DNA of 64,000 nt from assembly GCA_960531495.1 (NCBI GenBank), contig OY482847.1, positions 13,039,689 to 13,103,688 on the forward strand, written 5' to 3'. Shown one piece after another: positions 36,071-57,560 of this stretch. This DNA is from Zeus faber (lineage: Eukaryota > Chordata > Actinopteri > Zeiformes > Zeidae). The translations under genes were made by a program, and so were the position numbers. The stretch's first letter is position 1, and each line of letters begins with the position of its first letter. Under the pieces are notes generated by a model, which saw nothing but the letters and a program-made list of their open reading frames with translations, was not told the DNA's origin and made no database searches.

Positions 36071-38191
36071 AAGCCGGAGACTGAGTGACATTTGCATCGT
36101 TTCGGTCACGACGCAGCAGCGTGAAGATGACGCTCCGTGTGTGTGTTGGTGTGTGTGTGCGCGTATTACCCTTACAGATCTATCAGCGTCCCCGCTTCCT
36201 CATGAGTTTTTAATGGCTTCTTCAAATGATAACAAAAAAAACAAAAAACAAAAAAATGGGAAAAAAAAAAATTTGGCCTACTATGGCAGTGTAATTTGCC
36301 TTCCCAGCAATTGGCTGCACCGCGTGTCATTCAGCGGGAAGAGCCAGTGTTTGGCCGGAGCCGCATCCATCACTCCGCAGCGGCTCCTCCTGGATGCTGG
36401 GGGTGTGCGCCGAACAGAAGATGGGTGATCTGAATCCATTATTCCAAGCAAAACACCGGCTGATACAAGGGAAGCAGTGATTTAGGGACAACTCTGTGCC
36501 CCAGCGGGATTTTAGAAGAGGAAAATAAAGATCCGTCTCATTTTGGGGGTCTTTTTTTGCAGTTTATTGAGAAAATTAAAACATGATCAATTCAGAAGAG
36601 ATATGATTTGGCACATCCTACACAAAAGTGCATGTACATAAAAAAAAAAAAAACTAATTAAAAAAAACTGGTTGCTCAATCAAGCGAGAAATTTGAAGAT
36701 GGAACATCTTAAAGTTGAAATACTATGAAAGAAGTCTAAGCTCTCGCATCCAGAAGTACCTTTCTGATGGTAAATAATTTGCCATTTAAAACTACAACAA
36801 AGGAGCCGACCAGAGCTGGCGGGTGCTGCAACAGCTTTCCCAGGTTGGAAACGCTTCCTGTTGTGCGATCAATTTCAAAATCAACTAATCAAAAACTTTT
36901 TTCAAATTGCACATTTATCTCCAAAAGATAAAAAATAAAATAAAAAATAAAAATTAAAAAAAACGTATGTTCACAAGAGAATGGGGGGAAAAAAAGAAAC
37001 GTCACAATTATGTCTGGTCTGAATATAAACGCTGGACACCCAACAGCGTTTGACAGAGGGAAACTGTTTTATAAATAAAAACAAAAAGGCACCTCTTGAA
37101 TCTCAACATGACTCCAACTCACGGGTCAAACAGGCGACAAACGCAGCACAAGGAAACCAGGGCTCTCAAAGCCCCCCCCCCCCCCCACAGATATTCCTCC
37201 GCAATGTCTGAAATGTAATAGATGACAAAGCGTGGACCTGGTTTTCCTGGTATTCTCGCTCAGCGTTTGGAAACCCCTGTTAGGGAATAAAATCAGCCCG
37301 TTAAAAACGGATTTCACATCACTTCCAGTCGACTCGAGAGAATTTGTTCTAATTTTGTAGACGGGCCGCTCCCCACACACTGTCAACAGACAATAGCCGG
37401 GTCTGTTTACCACTCGCTGACGAGTTTCTCTTCAACTAATACTGATTGGAAGTTTAAACTACTAATTTGATTCGAGTGTGTTTTGTTTTTTTCCTCCCCG
37501 GAGCGCAACCTGAAAAGGGAAGTTTAGCGGCAGTCTTCCGTTAGGGCGGAGCGGGCAGGACCGTGGGGAGGAATAGGAAACGCGCGAGAATTAAAACCCC
37601 CGAGTCCTCGAGAAAGCCCCACCCAGCTGAACCCACCGCGTGGAGCTCATTACAGTTTTATTACTTAGGCCCAACTAGGTATTGGATCATGTTTATCAAA
37701 ATGATGTTGACGTGCCTCCGCAGAGGAGACGAGCTTTAAATCAAGGCGGCTGTAACTTTCCAAACGGGCGGGGGGGCACCACCACCACCACCACCCGTTG
37801 ATTACTGAATGAATAAAAACTTCAATTAACATAACTGCAAAGCCGACAGCCCACAGGGTCGACAACGGAAGATATGAATGTGCATAAATTTGGGGGGGAA
37901 TATATATATTTATATACATATATACAAGACTGCTATTTTATATGTGATGGATTTTCAGAACATTGCAAAAAAGAAAATAAAACTGAGCTGAAAAGTCAAG
38001 GCTTTGTTTTCAGTCTTCTCGGTGAAGAGCCGTCTTCTCCAACGTTGTCGCGGCTCGGACCGTTCTCCTGCCGTTTCGTAGCAGGAGTCGGGGCGTTACT
38101 TGGAAGTTGGACAAAAGGCCAGTCACACACTTTCCCAGAATTCCGTGGTCAGTATTCTCCTCCCGTCTCCGTCGCTCCGGGCGCCCGGCGG
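36071..38191. other. fbxo22-tmem266 interval (partly fbxo22 3' UTR)
   Basis: AT-rich at 36200-37120, C-run near 37172-37187. In human NRG4 lies between these two genes on the opposite strand; I saw no EGF-like peptide here. Confidence 0.5.
37657..37662 (-). promoter_or_regulatory. candidate fbxo22 poly(A) signal
   Basis: AATAAA on the minus strand about 530 nt after the fbxo22 stop. It is the nearest canonical hexamer I noticed; use is inferred. Confidence 0.4.
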
Positions 38192-38585
38192 TCACCCCAG
38201 GTGCACCAGCGTCATGACGGTGGTGTACTCGTGCTGCAGGCTGTCCGTGTCGGCGTCGCACAGCGTGTAGTCGTCCTTCACGATGCGGTCGCAGCCGATC
38301 TCGCCGTTGCCGAACAGGCCGAAGAGCGGCGTGTTGGGGAAGACCTTGCGGAAGGCGTCCGCCTCCACGTTGCTCTGGTTGTTGTAGTAGTTCTGGCCGC
38401 GCCCCACGCAGGCGAACATGAAGCCCAGCGTGTTGCCCTCGGGCAGCTTGGCGGCCTTCAGGCGGCGGATGGTGGCCTCCGCCTCCTTGGGGCTGCTGAC
38501 GTCCTGCTCCAGCAGCACCGACGCCCCCTGCACCCTGGGGCCGCTCAGCGTCAGCCCCACCACCCCGTACGCACCGTGGCTACAG
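38192..38585 (-). CDS. fbxo22: fbxo22 exon 7 (C-terminal FIST region and stop)
   Basis: 394 coding nt to TGA at 38194-38192. The acceptor is a poly-C tract ending CCGCAG. It encodes [46 protein letters not shown] and the end [10 protein letters not shown]. It lacks the human terminal SSK. Confidence 0.95.
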
Positions 38586-41500
38586 CTGCGGGGGGGGGGA
38601 GGGAGTGAGAACGACAGGTAAAACAGAGACGCGTAGGAAGGAGAGGAGAATCGTAGGACAAAATGGGTCGATTTAACTCCCGGAATAGTCACGCCTATTT
38701 TTACAGGCCTTAATCACCGTCCAGTCTCAGAGGGCTTCACACCCCTTCACACAGAAATCAACAGCATCCCCTCGTCTTAGCACCACCCGGGCAGAACACC
38801 ACTGAGCACCACCCGGGCAGAAAGCCACGGGGGGGGGGACCTTGAGAAGGGTCCACAGAGGGAGGAATCCCCCTTCCAGTGCGATCAAGCTGCAGTGGAT
38901 GCCGAGTGGGCGACATTAATAATATAATATGACAAATCGCAGGTTAACCCGGTAAGCCCGACAGACCCGCCAGCGGGTCCCCAGTGCCGCCCGTGTTTGA
39001 CAAGCTCAGTTTTTAAGATGAGTTTAAGGTTCCGGCCATTACCGGAAATATATCGGAATGAAATTGGGCTCATTAGAACAGCAAGAGTCTCACCTTTACC
39101 GCCATGCCTGCCATGTCAGCTACAAAGGTTATATAAGCGCCAGGGTCCTAAACACACCTTGTTCGCCATGCACTGAAAAGATTTTATTTTCACCCTTTTT
39201 TTTTTTTTTCTTCACACTGTGGTACCTAAACAGTCATGGAATTGTAGAAATCGGGTGTGGCTACAAAGCTGAGACTCAAACGAATCCAAACAGCCAGATT
39301 GCATTCATGTGTGATGAAATATGGCCTCCCAGTTACCATTTCAATGTGATGACAGCATTTTTTTATTTTTTTAACTTTAACTTATTGTATAAAATGACCT
39401 ATTGTGACCTCTGGGATAATCACCCCCTCCATCCACTCTCGATTGGTCAAAAATGGCTCAAAGTTGAACCAATACTCTGTAACTCTGTAATGGTATCAAC
39501 CCACAACTTGGTGCAGCAACTAATCACACATAATTGAGCATGGGAATGGTCGTCAATAGGCATGAGTATAATGTTCAAAGCCCCTTTACGCTCAAAATAT
39601 CAATTTTATCAGGCGTAATTAAAAAATAGAACATTGTCATTTTTCTTTCAGGTATAGTGTCAAGCTGCATCTCAAATTATTCCTTAGGGTCTCATCTTTC
39701 TGATTTCTTCTGTACTATGCAAAGTTAAAGCTAGACATTTATGTGTATTTTCATGAAACAGGTTGCCTGGAAAACAAGGATTGTTCTCTTGATTATGGCC
39801 TTGCCTATTATTGACTGTATTTATTTATTCATTGACTACCATATCATTGACTATTGATTTTACGTAACCCATGCAATATAATATAAAACTATGCTTAGGG
39901 AAGTCAAGCTAAATATTTTTAACTCAAAAAGTGCAATATATCATTACAATATTGATATTGTGATACGAGGCTAGATATTGTCTGGGATTTTGGTCAATGT
40001 AATATAAGCCCAACGTTGCAATTAAGGCTACATTACAGTAAAGTAACTCTCAGCTTCAGACTGTTCCAGCTGTTCAGACCAACGCTCGTATCGGCCACAT
40101 CACTAACGATGGTTGTTAACTAAATATTTCCTCTGTGAATATTTTGGGACAGCGCCAACTGCTATCCCCCACTATCGCCAAAGTATCAATACTGAGGTAT
40201 TCAAAGAAACATTGTAATATCTGATTTTGCCAACACCGCCCGCCCCATCCCATGCAACACTAAATAAAACAACGACAAATCAGACGGATGATGAATCACC
40301 ATTGTCTCGGCGGAGAGAACACGCTCTCCACGAGTCCTCCGGCGATGAGCGCTTTGCTCTTGGCGAGCGGCTCCAGCACCTGGTTGAGGAAGCGGGCTGC
40401 CCCGGACTTGTACGCCTCGTAAACAAACATCAGCACCACGCGCAGCTCTGGGTTGTCCACCAGACCTGGAGACAGCAGGGAGGAGGGAGGGGAGGGAAGG
40501 GTTAGTGAAATACAGTCATGCTTAAAAGCTATAAAACAAGTCCTGAGCACCCGCCTGCTTCTTGGAGGCTGGTTTGGGAGATTGTCTTCTTGCAGAAGTG
40601 GAAGGAGCTGATCTGGACGCCCTCCATGCTGGGGAACATGATGGCGTACCCCGCCTCCCCTTCCTGGTGCTCCTGCGAGAGGCCCGAATAGGAGCCGCTG
40701 GGGGTCACTGCAGAGAGAATATATCCAAAAATGAATAATACAATTTCTAGATGAATAGGTCCAGCTTAACTCATACCCAGTCTTTACTTTTGTCCTTGTG
40801 ATGGATATTAGTTTGTATTAAACTTGTGCAGTCGTATTGTAGCATATGTTTACATATCTTCTGTGGAATAAATCAGTTTGATATGTTTCCATGAAGATAT
40901 TTGGTAAAAACAAAACAAAAAAAGCTGTATTCCAGATTAGATCATTCACATCCATTCTGATCAAATCTTGAAGAAGGTTCAAACCATATTTTATTTATTT
41001 GAGAGCTTTTATTTATTTATTTATTTATTTAGTTTTAAAGTCAGTGGGAAAGGGAGCAAGAATAAATCCAAATATGATAAAGAAATAATCATATCCCAAC
41101 ATGGACATGCAAATAGGTATATTTTGCCTTCTTGTCATTGAACTAATATGACTTTTTAATGGATGTGACATAATGTAAGAAACAGTTTTGAACTCTGCTT
41201 GGCTAAGCAGAACGTCCTCAGACATGTGACTCTGCTGCTCGCAGGAGGAACCGTGACGACCGACAGGAAAACAACTCACAGACGATTCCCGGAGCTGCGA
41301 TGCCCATAATGTTACAGCCTTTAGGGAAGAGCAGGTTCAGTTCCTCCACCGTGTCTGGACTGTGCCGACTCTTTTTGGCTTCAGGGTTGAAGAGAAAACG
41401 CGTTAACATCAGTTCATCAACATCACCGAATCATCAAGTATACAGATAATAAAACAACAATTCAAGATAATACAACTACAGTTTCGATAGAAGCTGCAGG

Positions 41501-43197
41501 TGTTTGCAATAAGAGAGGGGACATTTCCTTTACATAACCACTTAGTTATAGTCTCCTTAGATTAGGGAAACGGTTTCATATGTGCATTTTAAATTGGCGT
41601 AACACTACTGCAATGTACGTAAGTGCCTTTGAAATATTGAATTACTTTTTCGCTACTAATAAAATAAATACAGGGGCCGTGTGCAAACTTACATATGATC
41701 TGTACGCATATATCAATATCAGTTTTTCTGTACTTGCAATTAATGTAAATATTTCTCAGTTTTTTCCAAACAAACCCTGATATTATTAAGCCAAGAATGC
41801 CTAAAATGCTCAGATGTAGAACTATCGACGAAGTACCGCCTGGCGGCTTTGCAAACAGGAAAAATACCATGTCTGAAATAAAGAATGCATTGTTGCATGC
41901 ACCAATGTTTCCATTTCTTTTTTAGTTCCTAAAAAACTACAATACTATTTTGCTGCTGTTAACCTTTTTAAGGTACTACCATTGCGGTCTGGATTGATGT
42001 GTCACATGCAAAGGGATTTCCACCAAATTTAATAACTGCTTCAAGGCTAACGGCATCAGACATTGCCGTTTTTTAAAAAAAAATCTTATTAGTGAATAAA
42101 AATGGTCCAGCCTTCACACAGAAGAGGGGCGTGGCAATTTGGAATATATGTTTGTTTTTTTTAACATTCGACCCTTCGGTATTGGGATGGAACACAGCAT
42201 CATCCAACACAGGCGTACCTTTGTTTTGCCTGTAGCAATATGCATGTCCGTTGAAGGCGTCGCAGTCTACCATTGCCAGAACAGTTTTAGGAAGAAGAAA
42301 CACTTTCTGAAAATAACAAGCAACAAGGACGTTAAAATCTTTATTTAATTTGTTCCACATATTCACATTCAACATTTTAATCAAAGATAAACCCATTTTA
42401 TGGGGACACAGATGAGTATAGCTCTCTCCAAATGTGCAATGTAATATAGGTTCACACTCTGCTACTGTACATGCAGTGAATGAGTATGAACATAATTTGC
42501 TTGTTGTATATAAATCAATATTTCGTACTAAGCGCCACGTCACGTTTAGAATTCATTGAATATTTTCTCAATACCGCTGCTCCGCGCCGACACTCGGCTG
42601 GTTGCTGAAGCGTACCCCGACGGAACGCGTTTCGAGTACTTTTTTTTTTTTTTTTTTTTCGACCACATTCGGGGAACAAAGCGTTCGAAACACCCGGTTA
42701 TCGAGCCGGGTTGCAGCGGTTTACCTCCACCTCCTGGGCCAGGCTGCTGCACAGGGCATGGACCCCGGAGCTGGACGGACCGCAGGCGGACACCCAGGTG
42801 AGCCTCTGCTGGGTCCTCAGCACTCTGCGGGCACAGTTCCTCCACAGCCTGCACACACTGGAGGAGGGGGGGGGGGGGCACAGGCGGTTAACCGGGAACG
42901 TCGGCGTGACATGCGAAAGCAACAACGCCGGCGGCGGCGGCGGCGGCAACAAGGCGCTCACAGTAACACGGCGGCCGCGGAGCGCGGGTTAGCATGTAGC
43001 CGGCTTTAGCTCACCGGCTGTTGCTAACGCCAATGCTAACAACAAGCCGCTGCAGCGGGACGTTACCTCTGGACGCGGAGCAGGGATTTGGTCGGCACGA
43101 ACAGCAGGATCCTCTCGACCACCTCGGCCACATTGCTGAGTATGTACTCGACCTTGCCATCCGGGGAAGACGCCGAGCAGTTGGGACTTTCATCCAT
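38192..43197 (-). CDS. fbxo22: FBXO22, F-box and FIST-domain ubiquitin ligase receptor (7 coding exons, 387 aa)
   Basis: Join: 43197-43067, 42857-42725, 42306-42219, 41378-41280, 40707-40555, 40465-40300, 38585-38192. The exons total 1164 nt (387 aa plus TGA) and every junction keeps phase; human FBXO22 is 403 aa. The N-terminus is an F-box ([20 protein letters not shown], then [15 protein letters not shown]), which binds SKP1 in an SCF complex. The rest is the FIST_N/FIST_C sensor-like region: [53 protein letters not shown] and [11 protein letters not shown]. In mammals SCF-FBXO22 ubiquitinates KDM4 demethylases, methylated p53 and BACH1. The Cys in FACVGRG probably corresponds to the human cysteine used by covalent degraders. 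One intron (40554-40466, 89 bp) needs a GC donor. A CpG-rich promoter lies at 43198-43420, and tpm1 ends only 1.4 kb upstream. Confidence 0.95.
38703..38937 (+). repeat. dispersed repeat, unexpanded copy
   Basis: In the last fbxo22 intron. It shares GGCCTTAATCAC, GAGGGCTTCACA, AGAAATCAACAGCA, ACCTTGAGAA, GCTGCAGTGGATGC and AATATGACA-type ends with 9684-10431 but has only one GCTGCAGTGGATG unit. It also has a local duplication of AGCACCACCCGGGCAGAA. Confidence 0.82.
38938..40299. other. fbxo22: rest of the last fbxo22 intron
   Basis: AT-rich. A 159-codon plus-strand frame at 39058-39537 has no recognisable domain. No exon signals were found. Confidence 0.6.
40300..40465 (-). CDS. fbxo22: fbxo22 exon 6
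   Basis: 166 nt. The acceptor is GCTGTCTCCAG after a CCCTCC tract; the donor is CAATG|GTGATT. It encodes [20 protein letters not shown] and [14 protein letters not shown]. It exits in phase 2. Confidence 0.93.
40555..40707 (-). CDS. fbxo22: fbxo22 exon 5 (ends at a GC donor)
   Basis: 153 nt. The acceptor is CTCTCTGCAG. It encodes [20 protein letters not shown]. To stay in frame with exon 6 the exon must end GAAGCAG|GCGGGT, a non-canonical GC donor. The nearby GT three bases on (GCGG|GTGCTC) would shift the frame. Confidence 0.88.
41280..41378 (-). CDS. fbxo22: fbxo22 exon 4
   Basis: 99 nt. The acceptor is CCCTGAAG and the donor is GTCT|GTGAGT. It encodes [20 protein letters not shown] and then [12 protein letters not shown], matching human FPKQCQVLGIVTPGIV. 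Confidence 0.93.
41381..42218. other. fbxo22: fbxo22 intron 3
   Basis: About 840 bp of AT-rich sequence with no coding signal or clear repeat. Confidence 0.65.
42219..42306 (-). CDS. fbxo22: fbxo22 exon 3
   Basis: 88 nt. The acceptor is TTATTTTCAG; the donor is AAAG|GTACGC. It encodes [20 protein letters not shown], aligned to human VRILPHTVLYMADSETF. It exits in phase 1. Confidence 0.92.
42725..42857 (-). CDS. fbxo22: fbxo22 exon 2 (F-box C-terminal half)
   Basis: 133 nt. The acceptor is a C-rich tract ending TCCTCCAG; the donor is GTGGAG|GTAAAC. It encodes [20 protein letters not shown] and exits in phase 0 after LAQEVE. Confidence 0.93.
43067..43197 (-). CDS. fbxo22: fbxo22 exon 1 (start, F-box N-terminal half)
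   Basis: 131 coding nt; the ATG at 43197-43195 opens [20 protein letters not shown]. The donor is AGAG|GTAACG. It exits in phase 2, and AG+T gives Ser before VCRLW (human has Ala-Cys there). This ATG is the first in frame with the F-box. Confidence 0.93.
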
Positions 43198-43420
43198 GTT
43201 TTATTTCTCCCCCCCCCCCGACTTCCTCGAGTCGCACCCGCGGATGCCAGGGAGGCTGTCGGCCCGTGACCTTTCACCCCTGGTCGCCGGCCGCAGCGCC
43301 CCCTCGCGGCGGGTGCGGGCGTTTTCGAGCGGCCTCCAGGAGGATCATGGCGGCGCTGGACGAGGCGAGCTTGTTTTGTCGGTCACGTCGGACGCACAAA
43401 GGGGAAATTCAAAAAAAGGG
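43198..43420 (-). promoter_or_regulatory. fbxo22: fbxo22 CpG-rich promoter region
   Basis: This GC- and CpG-rich stretch sits directly upstream of the fbxo22 ATG, with no TATA box seen. It is a housekeeping-type promoter by position and composition. Confidence 0.5.
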
Positions 43421-44219
43421 ATTCGCCCAAGACATAAAAGCCAAGGAGGATACAAGTAGAGGAATTAAAATCTAAAAACAAACAAAAAAAAAAAAAAGGC
43501 GCTCAAGTGCAATTTAAAAAACAGCCCGACGCAAACCCGCAACTATGCTTTGGTTGTTAGGATGAGAAAGGGATGAGAATCAAATATCTAAGAAACCGAA
43601 AAAAACAATAAGGTCAGAGTGCAATTAAAAAACAAAAACAAAAAAAAAACAAAACAGGCTGATTATTCACTGCATGGAAGGGGCATAAACAAACATTCAG
43701 AGTCGGGATTTTAAAGCAGTGAGCATTCGTGAAGTCTCAATTCTGAGTTTGTCCCAAAAAAAAAAAAAAAGGCATTGAACTAAATGCTGCTTCAGTCTCC
43801 TCCCTAGGCCCAGTTAACAGACCCATCCCAGACGAGTCAACATGTCTGAATGGTTCATATCGTAAGGGCAAAACCATGATGTATTTTGGCATTAAGCCAT
43901 TGAGAGATTTAACCCAGCAGCGGTTTCTTAAAATCAATTCTGTGACGGTGGAAGCCGGTGCAGAGAACTGAGGATTGGTGTTGGGCAGCGTTCTGATGCA
44001 GCCTGTGCCACAATTTACTAAATCTCGCGAGAAGTAACCTCTATCGTAGATCCAGACAGTAGACACCACCGGTACTTGTACATTCGCTGCATGCAACTTG
44101 CTAGTACACAAGTCATTACTTTTAATGGATATTAAAAAAAACAAAAAACAACCTTAATTATCGTGGCTGAGAAGTGATCTCAATAACAACAGACGCACGA
44201 AAAAAATGACGTTTTACTT

Positions 44220-44225
44220 TTTATT
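44220..44225 (-). promoter_or_regulatory. candidate poly(A) signal for the 9c-like exon
   Basis: Minus-strand AATAAA about 375 nt after the 9c-like stop; it would end the longest tpm1 transcript. Confidence 0.5.
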
Positions 44226-44600
44226 CAGGTTTTACAGTCCCATGATAAAAATGCAGAAAAGGAAAATTAACAGCTTGACTTTATAAAAGTTCAGTTTTGA
44301 GTGAAAACAATAGAACAGTTTGACAGTGATGACAATGCAACACGTTCACTTCATTCGTTTCCAGAATTATGATAGTCTCGTGACATACGCAAATTATGGC
44401 TTTTAACAATAGTTAAAATGCAGTCAAGTTACAAAGAAAAAGGTCATAAATGACAAATGAATAAACCGATCAAATCCATGTTTGATTTTTTTTTTTTTTT
44501 TTTTTTTACCTCGTGCAGAGTTGTTTCCTGAAGTCGGAGGACGAGTCCAAACGCGCTGTGACGCAAAGAGCCACGAAAAGCTTGAAACAGCGAGACCGCA

Positions 44601-54350
<9,750 letters not shown>

Positions 54351-54941
54351 CTCAAAGCGGTCGTCCCGTGGAAGAGCTTGAAGGAGAAAGCAAACTGACG
54401 ATAGTAACCCGCGTATCAACTTCAAGGCCTCACATACAGGGGTGGAGCTGTCATTTTGGGCTAGATCTACACCTTTTAATCTGGGCTCACTTGGAATGGC
54501 CTTCCTCCGTCGCGGTTGAACGCAGTCTCAGACTTGCATCTTTAGTCTAGGTTTAAAGAAAATAAATATATAAATATATATTTCTGGAAGGAAAATTAGA
54601 GCTAATCTAGGCCTAGGTGGAGGTTTGAATCAAACCCGGGCAGAGGCAGGTTTATCTTTGGATCGAAGGGCGTAGCGCCTCCGGGTCGACCTTGAGGAAA
54701 CTGAGGAAATGGATGGATGATGTGGAGATGACCCGGTCTAGAACAAACTCATCTTCACTGGGGAAACGTCTCAGGAAGGCATTTTTCAATTCTGCATGAA
54801 TTCAAGAAGGATAAGCTTGGTCCTGACTGACATTAAACCCCGTCTGCGAAAACCGCTCCCTTTATACGTATTTCGCGAAAACAGAAAAGTTGAAACGACA
54901 AGAATGTTGTTTAACTTGGACAGCAGGGGTGAAAAAAAAGG

Positions 54942-54946
<5 letters not shown>

Positions 54947-54983
<37 letters not shown>
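54947..54983. repeat. (GA)n microsatellite
   Basis: About 36 bp. Confidence 0.96.
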
Positions 54984-54984
<1 letters not shown>

Positions 54985-55569
54985 GATCGTCCGCTTCTTC
55001 CCCTTTGGAAATGGACGTCGTCATCCTGAACGCAGGAGGAAATGACATCGTGCCTTTGAAGGGACAGCCCACTCGGTGATTGAATAAGCCCGTGTGAAAT
55101 GTTCCTCTGGCCCACCGGGGGTGTCGCGTTGTCTGCGATGCGGCGCGGGGCTAAGCGGTCGTGTCCAGAGCTCACGACAGCCTCATCACCGGCCTCGTTC
55201 CCTGCCCCCCCCCCCCCGTGGAGGTATATCACGGAGCTCATCATACAACCTTATCATAAGCTCATAAGTGCCTGGGAATGATCCCAAATGGGCCCTCGGT
55301 GACAGGGCCGGAGGCCTTGGCATTTGGGGGCTCTACGCGCAGCTGTCACCCGGCGGCAGCGCTAACAGCTTGAGAGGAGGCTCGTGATTGGCCGAGACGT
55401 CTATTCCCGGAACACCGCTCTGCTACAGTACTTTTGATGTCTAAGCCCCTCGGCATGTTCCAAAAAGGAGGGGCGTAGAAGGACAAATACGTGTGTTTTT
55501 TGGGCCGCTGCTGTGGCTGGACGCCATTTACTCACAGCTGTTTGTCATCACGATAACATTAACACTCGT

Positions 55570-55640
55570 ATTAGAAGAAGAAGAAGAAGAAGAAGAAGAA
55601 TAAGAAAAAGAAGAATCTTTATTTGTCACACACACCACAT
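55570..55640 (-). mobile_element. retroelement 3' tail with (TTC)n, minus orientation
   Basis: (GAA)n followed by AATCTTTATTTGTCACACA, the reverse complement of a TGTGACAAATAAAGATT-(CTT)n LINE end. Confidence 0.55.
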
Positions 55641-55824
55641 GCCGCAGTACTGTAACTTGTACTGTCTGTACTGACTGACACCTGTTCATGTTGGGCTCGG
55701 TAGTTTGCACAGGGTTTGCTCATGACGTCTTTCTACCACATGTGAACGTCGTGTGGATAGAGAGTGGACTGGACACACGTGTTTCTTATCTTATTTTGAT
55801 TTGTATCTCCTTCTTGACGTGCGC

Positions 55825-55925
55825 CGTTTTTGCAGCAGTAACGCCTCTTATCTTAAAATCTTAAAATCTTATCTTGTTATCTTATCACATCTTATTATCT
55901 TAAATTATTATTATCTTATCCTATA
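55825..55925 (+). repeat. (TTATC)-rich retroelement tail
   Basis: AACGCCTCTTATCTTAAAAT followed by TTATC-type units, similar to 17930-17958. Confidence 0.45.
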
Positions 55926-57363
55926 TTATATAAATATCATATGTCACATCTCTTAAGAGTACCTGGGTAGATGCATTGTAAGTGGGTTCAATCAAGATGA
56001 AAACTGAACCTGGTTTCTATGTGACATCATCAGCGGCGACCGATAAGAAGTGTTGCTGCCGAGACGTCTTCCTTAAATCACGTTGCCTCTTGTTATTTTC
56101 ACTCCCCCCCCCACCCCCCCTGCTATGTTCCTTTCCTTGAGAATGTATTTTTAGGAACCTCTTGCCTCGAAGACACCTGCTCAGCGCCCCCCCCCCCCCA
56201 CCCGAACACCAACAGCTACACCCACTCCCACACCCACACCCACCCACGACACACTGTCCCACTGAAACGGGAGCATCTGAGCCCCTTCACCACCAGAGGA
56301 AACAAACAAACAAATAAACAAAACAAGTCCTCTAGCAGGCCAACAGTTGTAATTATTAAAAATTCGAATATCACACTTCGAGAGATTTCATATACATGTC
56401 CATCTGCATCTCTAATACGCACGTTATAATAGTGCACCGCTGTGCAGACAACTGGCACAAAGAAGCTTAACAGTCTGAATAACGAAGAATAAACAAAAAT
56501 ATCTCAAATTCACATTCAGCCCGGCTGCGGTTTTTAAGTCACACTGACCTGATCACTGTACCACATGCTGAGCCTTATTTCAAAACGTCAGTACAATCAA
56601 AACACAAAGTATGTTGATGTTTACGATTTGTAACCTATCATCTGACGTGATTTCATTTTTGTGTGCCGTCTTAATCCGTAAAAAAATATATAAATCCTCT
56701 CTCTATGACTGCAAGGTTAACAAAATGAAACTGAAGTAAACTTAACCAATTATAAAAAAAAAAAAAAAAAACCCCACCTGAATTAGCTGACCCCGCCCCT
56801 CCCCTCCCTGGGCATGTATGAATGGCCTTCATGTTGAAGTATTGTCATAGCAATCCTTTGTGCGGTCCGGATAGTGTTGTTCTGGTGTTATGTGTCACTA
56901 TGCCGTTCTCCATCCACGCACACGGAGCCTCGGCCTTCTCCTCGTGCAGAGAGGATCAGAGCGGCTTACGGGGAGTGAAAGCATCCCATCATGACCCGAG
57001 CCTGGATGGAGACACATCAGCACCTCAAACCCGTCCAGCTGCTGATGGTTTATTGACGGGAGGGCAGCCAGTGGGAGAAGACACAGTATATGGGAATAAA
57101 TATGTGTATAGTGTATATATATATGTGTGTGTATCTTTAGATATGTGGCTATTTCTATTCTGTATGTTTTGGCTGATTGTGTATATTAGATTTTTTTTTT
57201 TTTTTTTAATTTGTGTTTTATTTTCTATTTTGCAAACAGATGAGGATCATGTAAGAATGTGTCCAGTAAAAATGATGTCTGTGAAATGTGAACTAGAAAG
57301 ACTTTTGGAGATTCTATTGATATGATGACATCATTATCTATAATATAATATCATATCATATAG

Positions 57364-57560
57364 ATTCAAGATTCAAGAAGTTTATTTGTCACATACATAC
57401 GTTCTTTGTATAAAGATAATATATCATGATATAATAGACGGACAGGCATGTTTGTGCATTCAATTTTGTTTCTAAATACATCAATAGAGGGGATTTTCAG
57501 AGTTCTGTACCTGATTCCTTCAGTAATCAAATGACACTGAAAGATTATCAAAGCAGGAAC
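57364..57560 (-). mobile_element. LINE-type 3' end with (GAATCTT)n, minus orientation
   Basis: GATTCAAGATTCAAGAAGTT then TATTTGTCACATACATACG: the reverse complement of the 17700-17832 type. Confidence 0.6.

Noticed and set aside
35542-36088. Protein of about 170 residues on either strand of the GC-rich block
   Set aside because: Frames are open on both strands because of GC content; no peptide is recognisable, and a minus-strand donor suggests a non-coding exon.
36071-38191. NRG4 expected between fbxo22 and tmem266
   Set aside because: I looked for the EGF cysteine pattern on the plus strand and saw none.
39058-39537. 159-codon plus-strand frame in the last fbxo22 intron
   Set aside because: AT-rich, no domain, homopolymer-derived Phe runs, no neighbouring exon signals.
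40545-40555. Canonical GT donor (GCGG|GTGCTC) for fbxo22 exon 5
   Set aside because: It shifts the frame relative to exon 6, which is fixed by [10 protein letters not shown]; the GC donor keeps it.
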